Assembly: GCA_013350335.1 (NCBI GenBank)
Contig: CM023539.1
Coordinates: forward strand, 22,933,043 to 22,997,042
Source of the DNA: Chimonanthus salicifolius
Lineage: Eukaryota; Streptophyta; Magnoliopsida; Laurales; Calycanthaceae
Length of the DNA: 64,000 nt
Direction of reading: 5' to 3'
The notes under the pieces are model-generated. The model did no database searches and was not told the DNA's origin. It worked only from the letters and a program-made list of their open reading frames with translations. Of the stretch, positions 14,301-26,500 are shown in pieces. A program made the position numbers and the translations under genes. Every line of letters starts with the position of its first letter. The stretch's first letter is position 1.

Positions 14301-17300
14301 TATGTGGGTCCCACCAGATGTGTCCCACAACACTCTCCCTCAAGTTGGTTCGAAGATGTCAAGTAGACCAGCTTGCTCACGACCGAATCGAGCTGAGTTC
14401 GGGGAATGGATTTTGTGAAGATATCTGCCAGCTGGTTCTTAGACTTCAGATGAGGAGTAAAAATTCGTCTTTCTGAAATATATTGTCGAAGAAAGTGGCA
14501 ATCAACCTCAATGTGCTGAGTCTGCTCATGAAAAACTAGATTGGAGGCAATGTGAATGGTTGCTTGATTGTCACAATACATGATGAGTGGATCAGCAGGA
14601 GCAAAGCCCAATTCACTTTCTCAACTTCGACTCATACAACCAACCCGACTTATCCTGCATTTTTAGCATGACTTAGCCTGCTGTGCTTGGTGCAACTTAG
14701 TCTGCACACCCGGTACGACTTAGCTTGCGTATCCAATCACAACACAACTCGCCACAACTTATACTGTGTGTCCAGCACGACTTAGATTGCGTGCTTAGTG
14801 CGACTTAATCTGTGCACTCAATCACATTATTACCCACATGGAGCCACTACCAGGCTTTCATCAACACATAACCACTTCCAAGTTTCATTAATGTGGGGCC
14901 TCATAATCATATCTGCGGGGTATACACACACACACCGAGACTCATACACACTAGTTCCGCCTACTACTCATGCTCATGCAAGTCATGTCAATGCCCCCAT
15001 TCAACCATGCTTAAACACATGCATGAATATTCACAGTTTACCATGCCCTCACGTATCATGCTAATTAACATATAAAGCATTTTACATCCATCATGTTAAT
15101 TTAATTACATAAGCATGATCACAATTCTCTACATCCATTCTCATACATGGGCATGTTACCACATCACAAGTCAAATACAATTTATAGTTGAACACATACT
15201 ACCATACCATGTTAATTCATTGCATTCAAACATGATCTATTCAGCACACTTCACACCAACCATATCGATTTTGGGTAATTCACATTCCTGTCATTGGAGA
15301 GATTACAACCCAATTCGTCTTTTCTTTAAATAGTTTAGTCCCTCACAAATTTCATATATTATGCGAGCTAAGCCCCGTTTCGGCAAATTGACCTTACCCC
15401 ATTCTACTCACAACTCAACTCACCTCAATTGACATTCTTCATCATACCATCTAATGTTATCAAAATTGCACGATTCACGAGTTGAATTGTGTGAGTCGAC
15501 TCGACTCGGTACCTTAAGCGAGTCGAATCGCATGGGAAATCATAATTAGGTGAAAATTGTACGAGTCGACGAGTCAACTCGTATGATTTTCGATTCATAC
15601 AATTGAATCGTTACTCTTGCGATTCTTTTGAAGATGGAAAGACTTTTTGTATGGGATTTGGAAAGTCACTTTTGCTTGGCTTTAAAGGAAATCTACCTTT
15701 TTATTGGCCTATACGCTCGATAAATCAATCGTTGCCTTCCTTTGCCCTTCTTGCAATCGCTGCTTCCTGCAACTCCCTTCCTACAATCGCTTCAACTTGG
15801 AGCTTCTCTTCGAGCCTTCTGCAACCTTCGATTCTTCTCCTTGAGCTTCTCTTCCAGCCTTCTCTTCTTCGAGGTGTGTGTTGTTTTTTTCTTTCTTCGT
15901 TAAAAAACAGAGTTTCTTCTTCTTCTTTTTCGTTTTTTTTGATCTTCTTCTTCATACTTCTTCTAGGCCTTCTTCTTCCTCTTCTTCTTCATAATGATGC
16001 GATTGTCTTCCCTTCTTCCGCCGTTAGCTTTTGTTTTTCTTCTTTCATTTATCTCAAACTTAGAAAAACCAAAGTTTTAAAGTAATAGGTTATCTTCCCA
16101 GGTCCTCGTACAAGGACTTGGAAGACTTTTTTCTCCCTTTTTCTGCCAGATGTCTTGAAAAGGAAGAGTCTAGAAACTAGTGGAATTGTAAAACACTGAA
16201 ACAGTCCTCAGACGAGGTTTGAGGACTGTAATAAATTCCTTTCCATTTTTATTTTCTATTTATTTTTGCAACATTTATTTTAGGTTTTTAGTTTATTATT
16301 ATCTTTTTCTTATTAAAAAATCTCTTGTTTTTTCTTTTCAAATTTGTGTGATTGTGTCTCATATTATTTTTTTTTTTTGTCCTTTTTGTGAATGATTATT
16401 TCCTATGGATGATAAATGGATGTGGCTTTAACCATATGTAAAGATTGTTAAAATGGTCCAAGGTCAATGAAGTGGTAGTGGATAATAAAATTTTCTGAAT
16501 TACAATGATTTAGATTTTGGAATATAAAACTTGACTTCTAATACATTTTGATTTAATTTTAAATTCGTACATTTTGTCATATATCCATGTGTTTGCATAT
16601 TTAGTTATATATTTGAATAAAACGTTATGAATCTTACGATTCACACCCCTTGGCCGATTCACGATTCACACCCCTTGACCGATTCACGATACAATTTGAG
16701 TCTGACAACATTGATACCATCACATACATTCATTCATAAACAAGATTCAACACTAACATGCCATTTTGGAATTAAACCAATTCGGGTGTGAAGTTCTCAT
16801 CACTAGGGTCCTACGACACCTCTGGGATGTTGTTCAACAAAGCAACACAAGAAAGAACACTCATAAGTCCTCCAATTTCAATATATGGTCCTTAATCTCA
16901 CTCTAGAGGTAAAAGCCCAATTTCTTAGGGTTCTATACGCCGAAATTTTCAAGTATAAGTTCCAAATTTACAATTGGAATGGAAGTCACCATTACCCCAA
17001 TTCTCATGACCCCTAATTAAGGTCAAGTCCCAATTTGGGAAAATCAAATCCATGGAATACTCCCTACATTCCCCATTTTCAAATCTTAGGGTTAACAACT
17101 CAAATAAGAAATTGAGCCCCAATCATTTGAGAACCCAAACCCCTATTCACCTATTTAGAGGGAATCTCATGCTTTCCCTAATCTTCCCCAAATTTCCTCA
17201 TCCCCATCACATGCCAACAATTCCATGCCATGCCCCAAACTTCATCTTAGGGTGTTAAACCCTCTTTGGCTTAGTTAAAACTCTCATCTTAGGGTGTTAA

Positions 17301-17550
17301 ACCCTCTTTGGCTTAATTAAAACTCTCATTTTAATTATCATTCCTCTCCATAATCAGTCTCAGGGAACATACCTGAAGAAAATATGAGCTAGAAGAGAGA
17401 GTTACCTTAGAGAAGAGTGAGTCTGAGAAAGTACTTTGAATCCGACGTTTGGGGATGGAAAATCCCCAATCTTTACACATGCATGGAGAGAAGGAAGGAA
17501 TTAGGTTTCTCAGGTGTAGGGCTCGGTGGGAGAAGAGGTTTGAGAGAAAG

Positions 17551-17587
<37 letters not shown>

Positions 17588-20500
17588 CTCTCTCTTGGTT
17601 TCCCTCTCTCTCGCTCGTACTCTCTCACTTTTTCTTGCTTTCTTTCTCTCGCTCTTTTTTTTTTTTCTTTTCATTCTTTCTCTCGGCCGAGGAAAAGGAA
17701 AAATAAAAAAAATGGGTCGCTAGAATCCACCCCCCTTAACAAAATTTTGTCTCCAAAATTCAAGAAGAGCCAAAGTCTGAAAGGCAAAAAACACAGAACA
17801 TGGCGTCCTTGATGTAAAAATGAGAAATCACATAAGAGGCCCCACAAGGCACCAAACTATTAGGACCCACCTAATGGATGCAAGGTGGACCCAAAAACAA
17901 CTAGGTTGTGATGGTTTCAAAGGTCGATGAACAATATTCGTACAGATCTAGAGGTGAATAGTAAAAATGTTCATGAACCTGTCGTTTTGGGCTTCTTTCA
18001 CTCTTGAAAAATGGAGGAGATAATTCTAGAGAAGATTGTAGGGGTTAGAGGCACCCCAGAGGCTGCAGGAAGTGTAGAAATACCAAAAAGAAAAAGGAAA
18101 AACCCACAGTAGAAGGCAAAAAATTCAGAAATTGAACTTGGTTGATACCATGTTAGTGTGAAAATAGGGAGAAAAAAGAAAGATGTTGGAAAAGGGAAGA
18201 AAAAAACAGAGATACTTTTGTGTGTATTGTATTGCTTGTATCCAATAGGAGATGATATAGGAATATGTATAGTATAGGAAGCGAATCAGGGCGACGGAAA
18301 AGGAAAGAGAATACGGTACAATCTATTCCACCCACAGGTCAACTATAAGAAAAAACACATGTAAAATGTGAATACAATTATCTCTACATCTAAAACATTT
18401 GAGTTTAGCATCTAATACATGTTCTTGGATCTTAGTTGATGCAGGATAGGGTATAGGGTGATCCTAAATGCCTAATGTGGTCCCTAAAAATTAAAAGGGA
18501 TGAAAATAATGTACCCTAAAACTAACATAGGCTGAAATTAAAAACTAAATTAATATATGCAATTAATTAATATAAACTTACCATAAATAATCGCGCAAAT
18601 TCCACGAACACAATGAGTTGAAATGGATTTAAATGGGTGGTATGAGAGAAATAGCATATAAAGAGGGACTAATATATAAATAAATGAGAAAGAAAAGGTG
18701 AGATCATTAAGTTATAACTTAAGGCACGTGGATATAGTGGGCTTCTAGGGTAAAAACGAACGAAAAGAAGGTAAGAGAGACGGAAAGGTGTGGCTTGCGA
18801 TGTGCAGAGGGGCGGCGGAAAAGGGATATGGAAACGACAAAGCCAGAAAGGGTTTAGGGGTAAACGGGAGAGTCTAAATGGGTCTGGGAGAAGCGGCGGC
18901 AGCAGAAGGAGGGTTTTTGGAGGCACGACAGCAAGAGGGAATCAAGGGAGAAGGGTGGAAGCTGGTTCTGTAACAAAGGGCAGTAAAGAAGAAAATGAAG
19001 AGGACAAGAGAGTGAAGAAGAGAGAGAGAGAGAGGAAGATAAAAAGTACTTGAAGAAGATGTATGGCCTCACACCAAGGCCTCACGCCAAGCCTCTCGCT
19101 CAAGGAATCACTCCCACAATCTGAAAATCACACCTTGCGCAGGGATTTTGCGAAAATCTCAATCTTTATTTCATTATTCATTTTTTTTGCCTCATGGAGG
19201 CTGCAACTTATATAAGCTTCTCCTTAATAAAAATAAATCCTTGCTAATGACTATAAAAAACCCTATCTAAAAAAAAAAAAAAAAAAAAACGAAAATAGCC
19301 AAAATACGAAAATGGAAAGTAAGGTAAATGGAAGGTTCGGATCTGGAGAATGCACCGCATCATTAGTCCTTGAATGGGACAAGCAACTTCCATGCCCATG
19401 AGTGTTTAGATGCATGTTGTAGGCACAATTAACTACCAGACCTGAAAATTTCCAGGTGAATGGACTACCGAATCATGTTGTTTTAAAAAAAAGAATCTCC
19501 TAAAAATGATAATGAGTTTTGCATCTTATAGATGTTCATGGACCTTAGTCCTTGAATGGGACAAGAAACTTCCATGCCCACGCATATTTAGATGCTTGGT
19601 GTAAGCGCACTCCGCTACCAGACTTGAAAATTTCTAGGTGAATGAACTACGAAATCGGTGGTCCTCATGTCATTTTCATAATCATCTCATCATAAAAGTT
19701 GATTCCTTCTATCTAGTTTTGCTTTTTGAGTTGCACTTTTTTTTTTTAAACATTAACTACTAAATTCTATTAATATAAGAAAAGAGTACATGAAAAGGAT
19801 CCGAGTATAGGAGATATATACTCAGAGCGAAGAAGAAGAACAAGAAATATAAAAAAATAAGAAAACAAGAAATAAAAGAAACGTTGCATCAAATAATCCA
19901 CCCCAAATTGAAACCAAAGGAAGGTCTAAATACCCTAACTCCCAAGGTTGGCGAGAGGAAAAAATTCCAAAGCCGGTGTTTCAAGATGAACACCAATTTT
20001 CGTCAAGAAGTTTGCAACACAGTTTGCTGAACGATGCGTATGAGTGAAAGTGATGTTACCCTATATTGCATAGTCTCCAAATGTCCCTAGTAATACAAAC
20101 CAACCTCCACGGGAGGAATTTCGTATTAGTAGTCCAGGAGATAACGTTAGTTAAGTCACCTTCGATAATGAGATTACCGCCCCTAAACCTAGACTAGATT
20201 TGAAGTGCTCTCTTAATTGCGCTCTCAGTTCAGCCTCGTTTGATTCCATTGACTCTACTGTTTCAGAAAAAGCTACCAACATTCTACCCTTATCGTCGTG
20301 AAACACTCCAACAATTCTTGCCGGACCTGGTCTGCCACTAGCTATGCTATCAACATTGAATTGGGGAGGCGCTACCCAGTTAACCAAACGCTTGCTAACT
20401 CTACCAAATCCTTTCATACATCCATCCCAAGACTAAATAAAAATCCTCTAGAGCTAAACTCTGAAATTCTTTACACACGGACAACCAACCAATCATCTGC

Positions 20501-23500
20501 CATTTCGCCCTCTCAAATACATTCTAAGATTCCCTCTCTTACCCTAAAAAATCCTCCCATTGCGCTATTTCCAAATTGCCCAGAAGACGGCGAATGAAAC
20601 CATTTACCAAGCCACTCTATGTCTACCTGTAAAGGGGCTATCCATCCAAGCCACCAGTAAATCCTCCACTCCACTACCAAAAACCCACGAGCATCCAAAC
20701 CATCCTAGGAACAAATACCACACAACCCCCGTGAAGCAACTACTTGCATAACAAATGGTCTACAGACTCCTCTTCGACCTTACACAATGAACAAACTAGT
20801 CGGAGCCTCGTCTGGAATAATGCAGTCTTCTCCTAAGATTGTCTCTCACAAGGATCCTCTTTTTCAAAACTGTCCACACAGACTCTAGGGGGAATCTTGT
20901 TGTTCCAAGCCAAGTTGCAAATAAGAGGTGAGAATGAATTTGCTGCACATGCAGATAGCAAGATTGATTTTACTGATAAAGACCAGACAAGCTCCAAAGA
21001 CAGATCCACTTGTCCCCATCCTCAATCTACAATCTATTATCACTAAGGATTCCAATCAAAGCTTGGTGGGAGGCAACCTCAAAGTCTCGCAAGGTCCTTC
21101 TAAAGGAAATTGACCACTGTGGTGAACCATTGACCTCTTTATAATAATAACTGATCAGAGCTTCACGATTTAGAGCCACCCTAAATAGTTTGGGAAATAC
21201 TACCATTAATGGACTCTCCCCACCCAGATATCTTTCCAGAACATCATCCTCTATCCATTGCCAACCTGCAGCCTACTCCCCCTTAAAAACGTTTCGTCGA
21301 CCTTTCCTTCTCCGTTCCCAATCTTCATTAAGGTTTTCAGTACCGACGAACCATCCCCAGCAGCTCTACTACCTAACCTCCACTCCCTAGGGTCAGCCAC
21401 GCCATATGTCGTTGTTCAAAACCTTCCTGCATAGGGCCTCTCTCTCCGAAGCGAATCTCCACAACCATTTACTAAGTAGGGCATGATTCCTATCTCTGCT
21501 ACTGTAAATCCCCAACCCACCATTCTCCGTCATGTCTCTAGCCTCTTTCCATTTCACTAGGTGGATTTTTCTCGTGTTTTCTTTTCCTTCCTATAGGAAG
21601 TCTCTTTGAATTTTCTTTAGCCTTTTTGCAACCCGTTTAGGTATTTCGAACAAAGAGAGATAGTAGGTGGGGAGATTCAGCAGGCATGATTTAATTAGAG
21701 TCAATCTACCCCCAGTTGAGAAGGTAAGATTTACTCCAAGCATTCAACTTTTTTGAAATCCTTTCTATAATAGGTTCCCAAAACACTTTTGATCTCGGAT
21801 TCCCGCCAACTGGTAATCCAAGATATGTAAATAGAATTTTGCCGACACCACACCCTATCTCCCTTGCCAACCTTTCGAGCTCTTCCACCTCAACCCCCAA
21901 GCCAATGATATTACTCTTCCCTAGGTTTATTCTCAACCTCGATACAAGTTCAAAGCACCTTAGGACCGCTCTCACCCCAAATAGCTCCTCACTAGACACT
22001 TCACAGAACAATAATGTATCATCCGCAAACTATAGGTGATTGATTGACCAACTGCCTGAGGAGATCTCTAATCCTTTAATGAGATTTGACTGCTTGGCCC
22101 GACTCATGAGCCCATTAAGTGCTTTGGCTACCATTGTAAAGAGAAATGGGGATAAAGGGTCCCCCTGACGTAAACCCCTGGTGGCACTAATTGGTTCTGT
22201 AGATGAGTCATTCACCAAAATTGAGTAGGAACGACTCTTAAACAGAAGCCCTCAACCATCTCCTCCATCTGGTACCGAAACCCATCCTCCAAAAAAGATA
22301 GTCTACAAGCTCCCATCTGACATGATCATAGTCCTTCTCCATATCAAGCTTTAAAAGCATACCCCTTAGGCAACCCTTGCGTTTTGCGTGGATAAACTCA
22401 TTTGCTATCAATACCCCGCCCAAGATCTGTCTCTCCCCAATAAAAGCCCCCTTGCGACTCCCCGATTAATCCCCCCAGGACCGAACTAAGTCTCGTAGCT
22501 AATACCTTGGCTAACAACTTATACACACTACCTACTACACTTTTCCTTGGCCCTATCATAAATAGGTTTGAATGTATAAGTAGCACTGGTGTTCAGTTTT
22601 GGGACATTGATTTACTTGGGATGACTATGCATTTGACACCGAAACAATCTTGATCCATCTTGGCTTGCAATAAGCATGTGATAAAATGTGAACATGGGCT
22701 AGAGTTGGAATTTATATGAAAAAATATATGAAAGACAACTATAGATGGTTGCAGTCTTATTGCATGGTCTTTTTCTTTTCCCTATTAATAGAGTTGGAAG
22801 CCATACATTCTACAGTATTAACTGAGTTAGTGCTATTTCATAATACTAGTTAAATAAATAATTTAAGGAGGGCAATCAAGCTTTGCATGTTGCAAGTTGC
22901 AGCATCTCTATGAGCATGAATGATACTTGATTTTTATAATTTAAAGTTTATTAAGAAACTTTTATTGGAAAAGAAAACTCACATGTTGGAATTATCAGGT
23001 GAAACTGATGAAGATTTTACTCAAACCGTCAACCTGATTAAGGAGTACAAGTTTCCTCAAGTTCATATTTCACAGTTCTATCCTAGACCAGGTATGTTGT
23101 TTGAAGAGTTCTGTTTGCATATGACACTTCTAATTACTATTTTCTTTCAGCTCATTGACCATGGCAAGTATTTTACACTGGTCTTATCCTTTTGGCTTTA
23201 GATTTTTCACTGCTAGAAACTAAAAAAAATTGATGTTGATGCTTACCACTATAGAATATTTCCTTAACCTTAAGTGACTAATCTAGACTTATTATAACCT
23301 GAAACATAGAAAATTTTCTGAATTTGGGACAATTTGCAAAGGTCCAAAATTTTGAGTTATTGCAGTGAATGGAGACTTTTGGATCAGACTTCTGAGATGA
23401 CTCAAGTGATAGATGTATGTCCTTTTGTTTCGAAATGGGATGACAGATTTATGTTGCCAAATGAACAGACCATGGATGATAAAAACTAAAATTGAAGGAC

Positions 23501-26500
23501 ACAGCTCGCCTTCCAGAAGTAATCACTCATCATCATAAAATTGTAATTTTCATTTATGTCTGTCTTCAAAGAAGTTTCTCTTATAAAAGGGTGCAGCATG
23601 TGAAGGCAGTTACATCTTTGGATTAATGTTGGTTTTCTTAGAAAGGTTTATGAATTTCATCTTATTGAGGAAATCCAGTAAGGGAAGGTGAAATTTCTCT
23701 TTTCTTTCTGGCATTTTGATAAATGGAGGATAAAATATTTTAAAGGGCATTTGAGAAGTCTGGGAAAGTGCCTGATGTTTGCATGCCAAGGTGAATCAAC
23801 CAAAATGTCTCTAGATGATTTGGCTTTTGTTGGTATTGAAACAGAAAAAGATGCTGATGTGGCTATTGAAGAGATGACTGGAAAGCTTTTAGATTTGTGT
23901 GTTTTACGGGTTAAACTTCGCTACATCTAATTAGTGTCTTTTAGAAAAGATAGGATGGAGATTCCTACAAAAAATGAGTTTTAAATGAGGAAATTAAGAA
24001 GTATGCCTGGTAAAAGGTTCTCTCCTAGTTAATTGCATTATAGTAGTAAAGCTGATAGAGAAGTCTCGGAAAGTGCCTGATATTTGCCTGCGAGGGTGAA
24101 TCAACAAAAATGTCTCTAGATGATTTGGCTTTTGTTGGTATTGAAACAGAAAAGGATGCAGATGTGGCTATTGAAGAAATGACTGGAAAGCTTTTAGATT
24201 TGTGTGTTTTACTGGTTAAACTTCTCTACATCTGATTAGTGTCTTTTAGAAAAGATAGGATGAAGATTCCTACAAAAACTGAGGTTTAAACAAGGAAATT
24301 AAGAAGTATACCTGGTAAAAGATTCCCTCCAAGTTAATTGCATTTTAGTAGAAAAGCTGATAGAGATGTCTGGTTACTCCCTTCGCAGCCCACCGCCTCT
24401 TCTTCTTCTCTATCTATGCTGTAGAACATAATTACTAGTATTCCCATTGTCGTTCCTAATGCTCAAGACATGATTTTTTGGACTTTTGAGGTAAGGGGAT
24501 TTGCTCCATTTCTTTGGCCTATAAAAGCTTACTTGGTGATTATTCCCAGCCTTTGCGGACGGATTTCCTCTAGTTCTGTGGTTTTCTTCCAAAGCACTCT
24601 GTTTTGGCATGGTTCTTCTTCAATAATGGTTTTAAAAACAAGGCTAAGCTTCACTCTTTGGGCTTTCTTTCGGACCAGTTATGCATTCTCCGCAACCATA
24701 GTGTTCAAGATGGTTCACACTTGTTTCTTCACTGCCCTCTCTAAGTTGATTTGTCACCTTTTCTTCTCTGCTTTGGTTTGCTCATCTGGAATGAACAGAA
24801 TGCCAGGATGGTTTGCTTTTGGATCAGTTATGCATTCTCTGCTACCATGGCGTTCAATATGATTCACACTCGTTTCTTCACTGCCCTCTCTAAGTTGATT
24901 TGTTACCTTTTCTTCTTTGCTTTGGTTTGCTCATCTGGAATTAACAGAATGATCGTTCATAATGTCGCTGTTGGGAGACAATTATTAGTCAAGTTTTCTC
25001 CTTAATTCGCTTCAGTGTTATCTTCGTAAGTAACAAGCTGGATCTGAAAAATGTCACTAGCATTATCTCTCTAACTGGAATTTTCTTCCTGCCTCCTCTG
25101 ATGCCAGAAGGGCCCCCACAAGAACCTGCAGACCCATTTCCAGGCATCCAAGCTCCTTCTTTGTTCCTTTTGCCCAGGGCTGCTCCACCTTGGTTGGTGC
25201 TGCTTTCTTCTTCCTGCAAACTCTCACTTGGTTCGGTTTGGTACTAGGTTTTCCAATTATGTCTGCTGGTGTGAACTTATGGTCCTCAATAGCATTCTCC
25301 ATTCTGTTTGTATGCTAGCTGGGCCTGGCTTTTTCTGCTGCACCTCTACTGTTGTTTCTGCCCTTGAAAGGAAGCTGTCACACTAAGTGGATTCGCTGTA
25401 TCCTTGTCTCTTCTGTGCGGAGGAAGATTTCTGATAGGTCTTTTTTTATCTTTGATCTGAAGGCATTGGAAGATCATTTGATCCAATCCCTTTTTCAATG
25501 GCTCGCTAACTCTTGTAAATAATTCACTCAACCATCTGTGATGGTATTTTTTGTTGATTCTTTTTGTTATAGCTGCACTCTGGCCCTAATCCTTTTTGTG
25601 TGTTGAGCTCCTCTCCCTTCCTTTCTGAATGAGATTTCTAACCTTTCATCGGAAAAAAAGAAGCTGATAGAGTAGTAACCAACATTTTTTCTTGGTAGTT
25701 GTATACCGAGAAATAAGAGAGGGTTTGAGTCATGTATGCATCCTTCATCCATGTGATAAGACTGGCATATGGTCTTGCAGATTTCTTAGCCAAGGCTAGA
25801 GTATCACAGGGAGAGATGCTTATTGATTTTGATTTGGATTAAGTTAGCATTACATATCTTTGGTTGTATTTTCTGTTTTCTGCGCTCTGTATGGTGATGC
25901 CTCAGATTCTATGCCTGCTTTGTTTGCATATGCATCTTCTTCTTAATGTAATTCTTAATCTTTCCCTAAAAAACTCAATTGTAAGATTTCTGGAATATCT
26001 GATAATATTTTAATGGTCGACAAAATTCCATTGTGAGAAGATTGGTGAATGGTCTCACACAGATTTCTTAGCCAAGGCTAGAGTATCAAATAGGAGATGT
26101 TTAGTGATTTTCGTTTGGATCAAGTTAGCATTGTGCATCTTGGGTTGTATGGTGATGTATCCATCTTGGATGCAATGCCTTCTCTATCTGTATATTCTTC
26201 TTCTTTTTAATATAATAATTTGTCATTTTCCAAAAAGAAAAAGAAAACTCAATGAGAAGGTTTCTGAAATGTCAGATGTTATCTGAATGGTTATCCAAAA
26301 GAGAGAAAAACAATTTATGTGAAAATTCAGAAGTTCGAAAGGTGCTTTATTGATTGGTTGTTTAATGATTCAACTTCATTTTTGGGTTTAGAGGTTTTTG
26401 TTCTTAATTATTTGTTAGGATGGGAAAGAAAATGTTGGTTCACATTTGGTTTTCCCGACTTTTGCGAAGTGAAAATTGCATCATCTACAATTTTAACTTG

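Larger units (their letters stand above)
14641..17830 (-). mobile_element. Gypsy 3' LTR plus polypurine tract (fragment)
   Basis: At 17724-17762 the minus strand reads AATTTTGGAGACAAAATTTT followed by GTTAAGGGGGG, the pol-end and polypurine signature of plant gypsy elements. The LTR therefore occupies roughly 14641-17723 in reverse orientation. It carries a (TC)n tract and a 42-bp direct duplication (TCATCTTAGGGTGTTAAAC at 17242 and 17284). A hAT element is inserted in it. The left border is not precisely defined. Confidence 0.6.
10547..18397 (-). mobile_element. Ty1/copia retrotransposon, broken by later insertions
   Basis: Matching LTRs lie at 18151-18397 (5' LTR, 247 bp, TG...CA) and at 10547-11428 (3' LTR, interrupted by a 631-bp TIR element). 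They share GTATTGTATTGCTTGTATCC, CAATAGGAGATGATA and ACATGTAAAATGTGAA. The primer-binding site, read on the minus strand as TGGTATCAACC, adjoins the 5' LTR at 18150. Next to the 3' LTR the minus strand has the purine tract TTCAGTGGGAG. RT/RNase H remnants occupy 11429-12472 and 13875-14073. Integrase and gag are not seen, and 14.6-17.8 kb is foreign LTR sequence. No clear target duplication is visible. Confidence 0.85.

Noticed and set aside
15603..16085. 160-codon frame as a hAT transposase
   Set aside because: No dimerisation-domain or zinc-finger motifs. It is low-complexity TTC/CTT repeat translation.
22920..23201. 93-codon frame around exon F as one exon
   Set aside because: The conserved part is only 22999-23091 with GT-AG borders. 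The flanks do not match the family.
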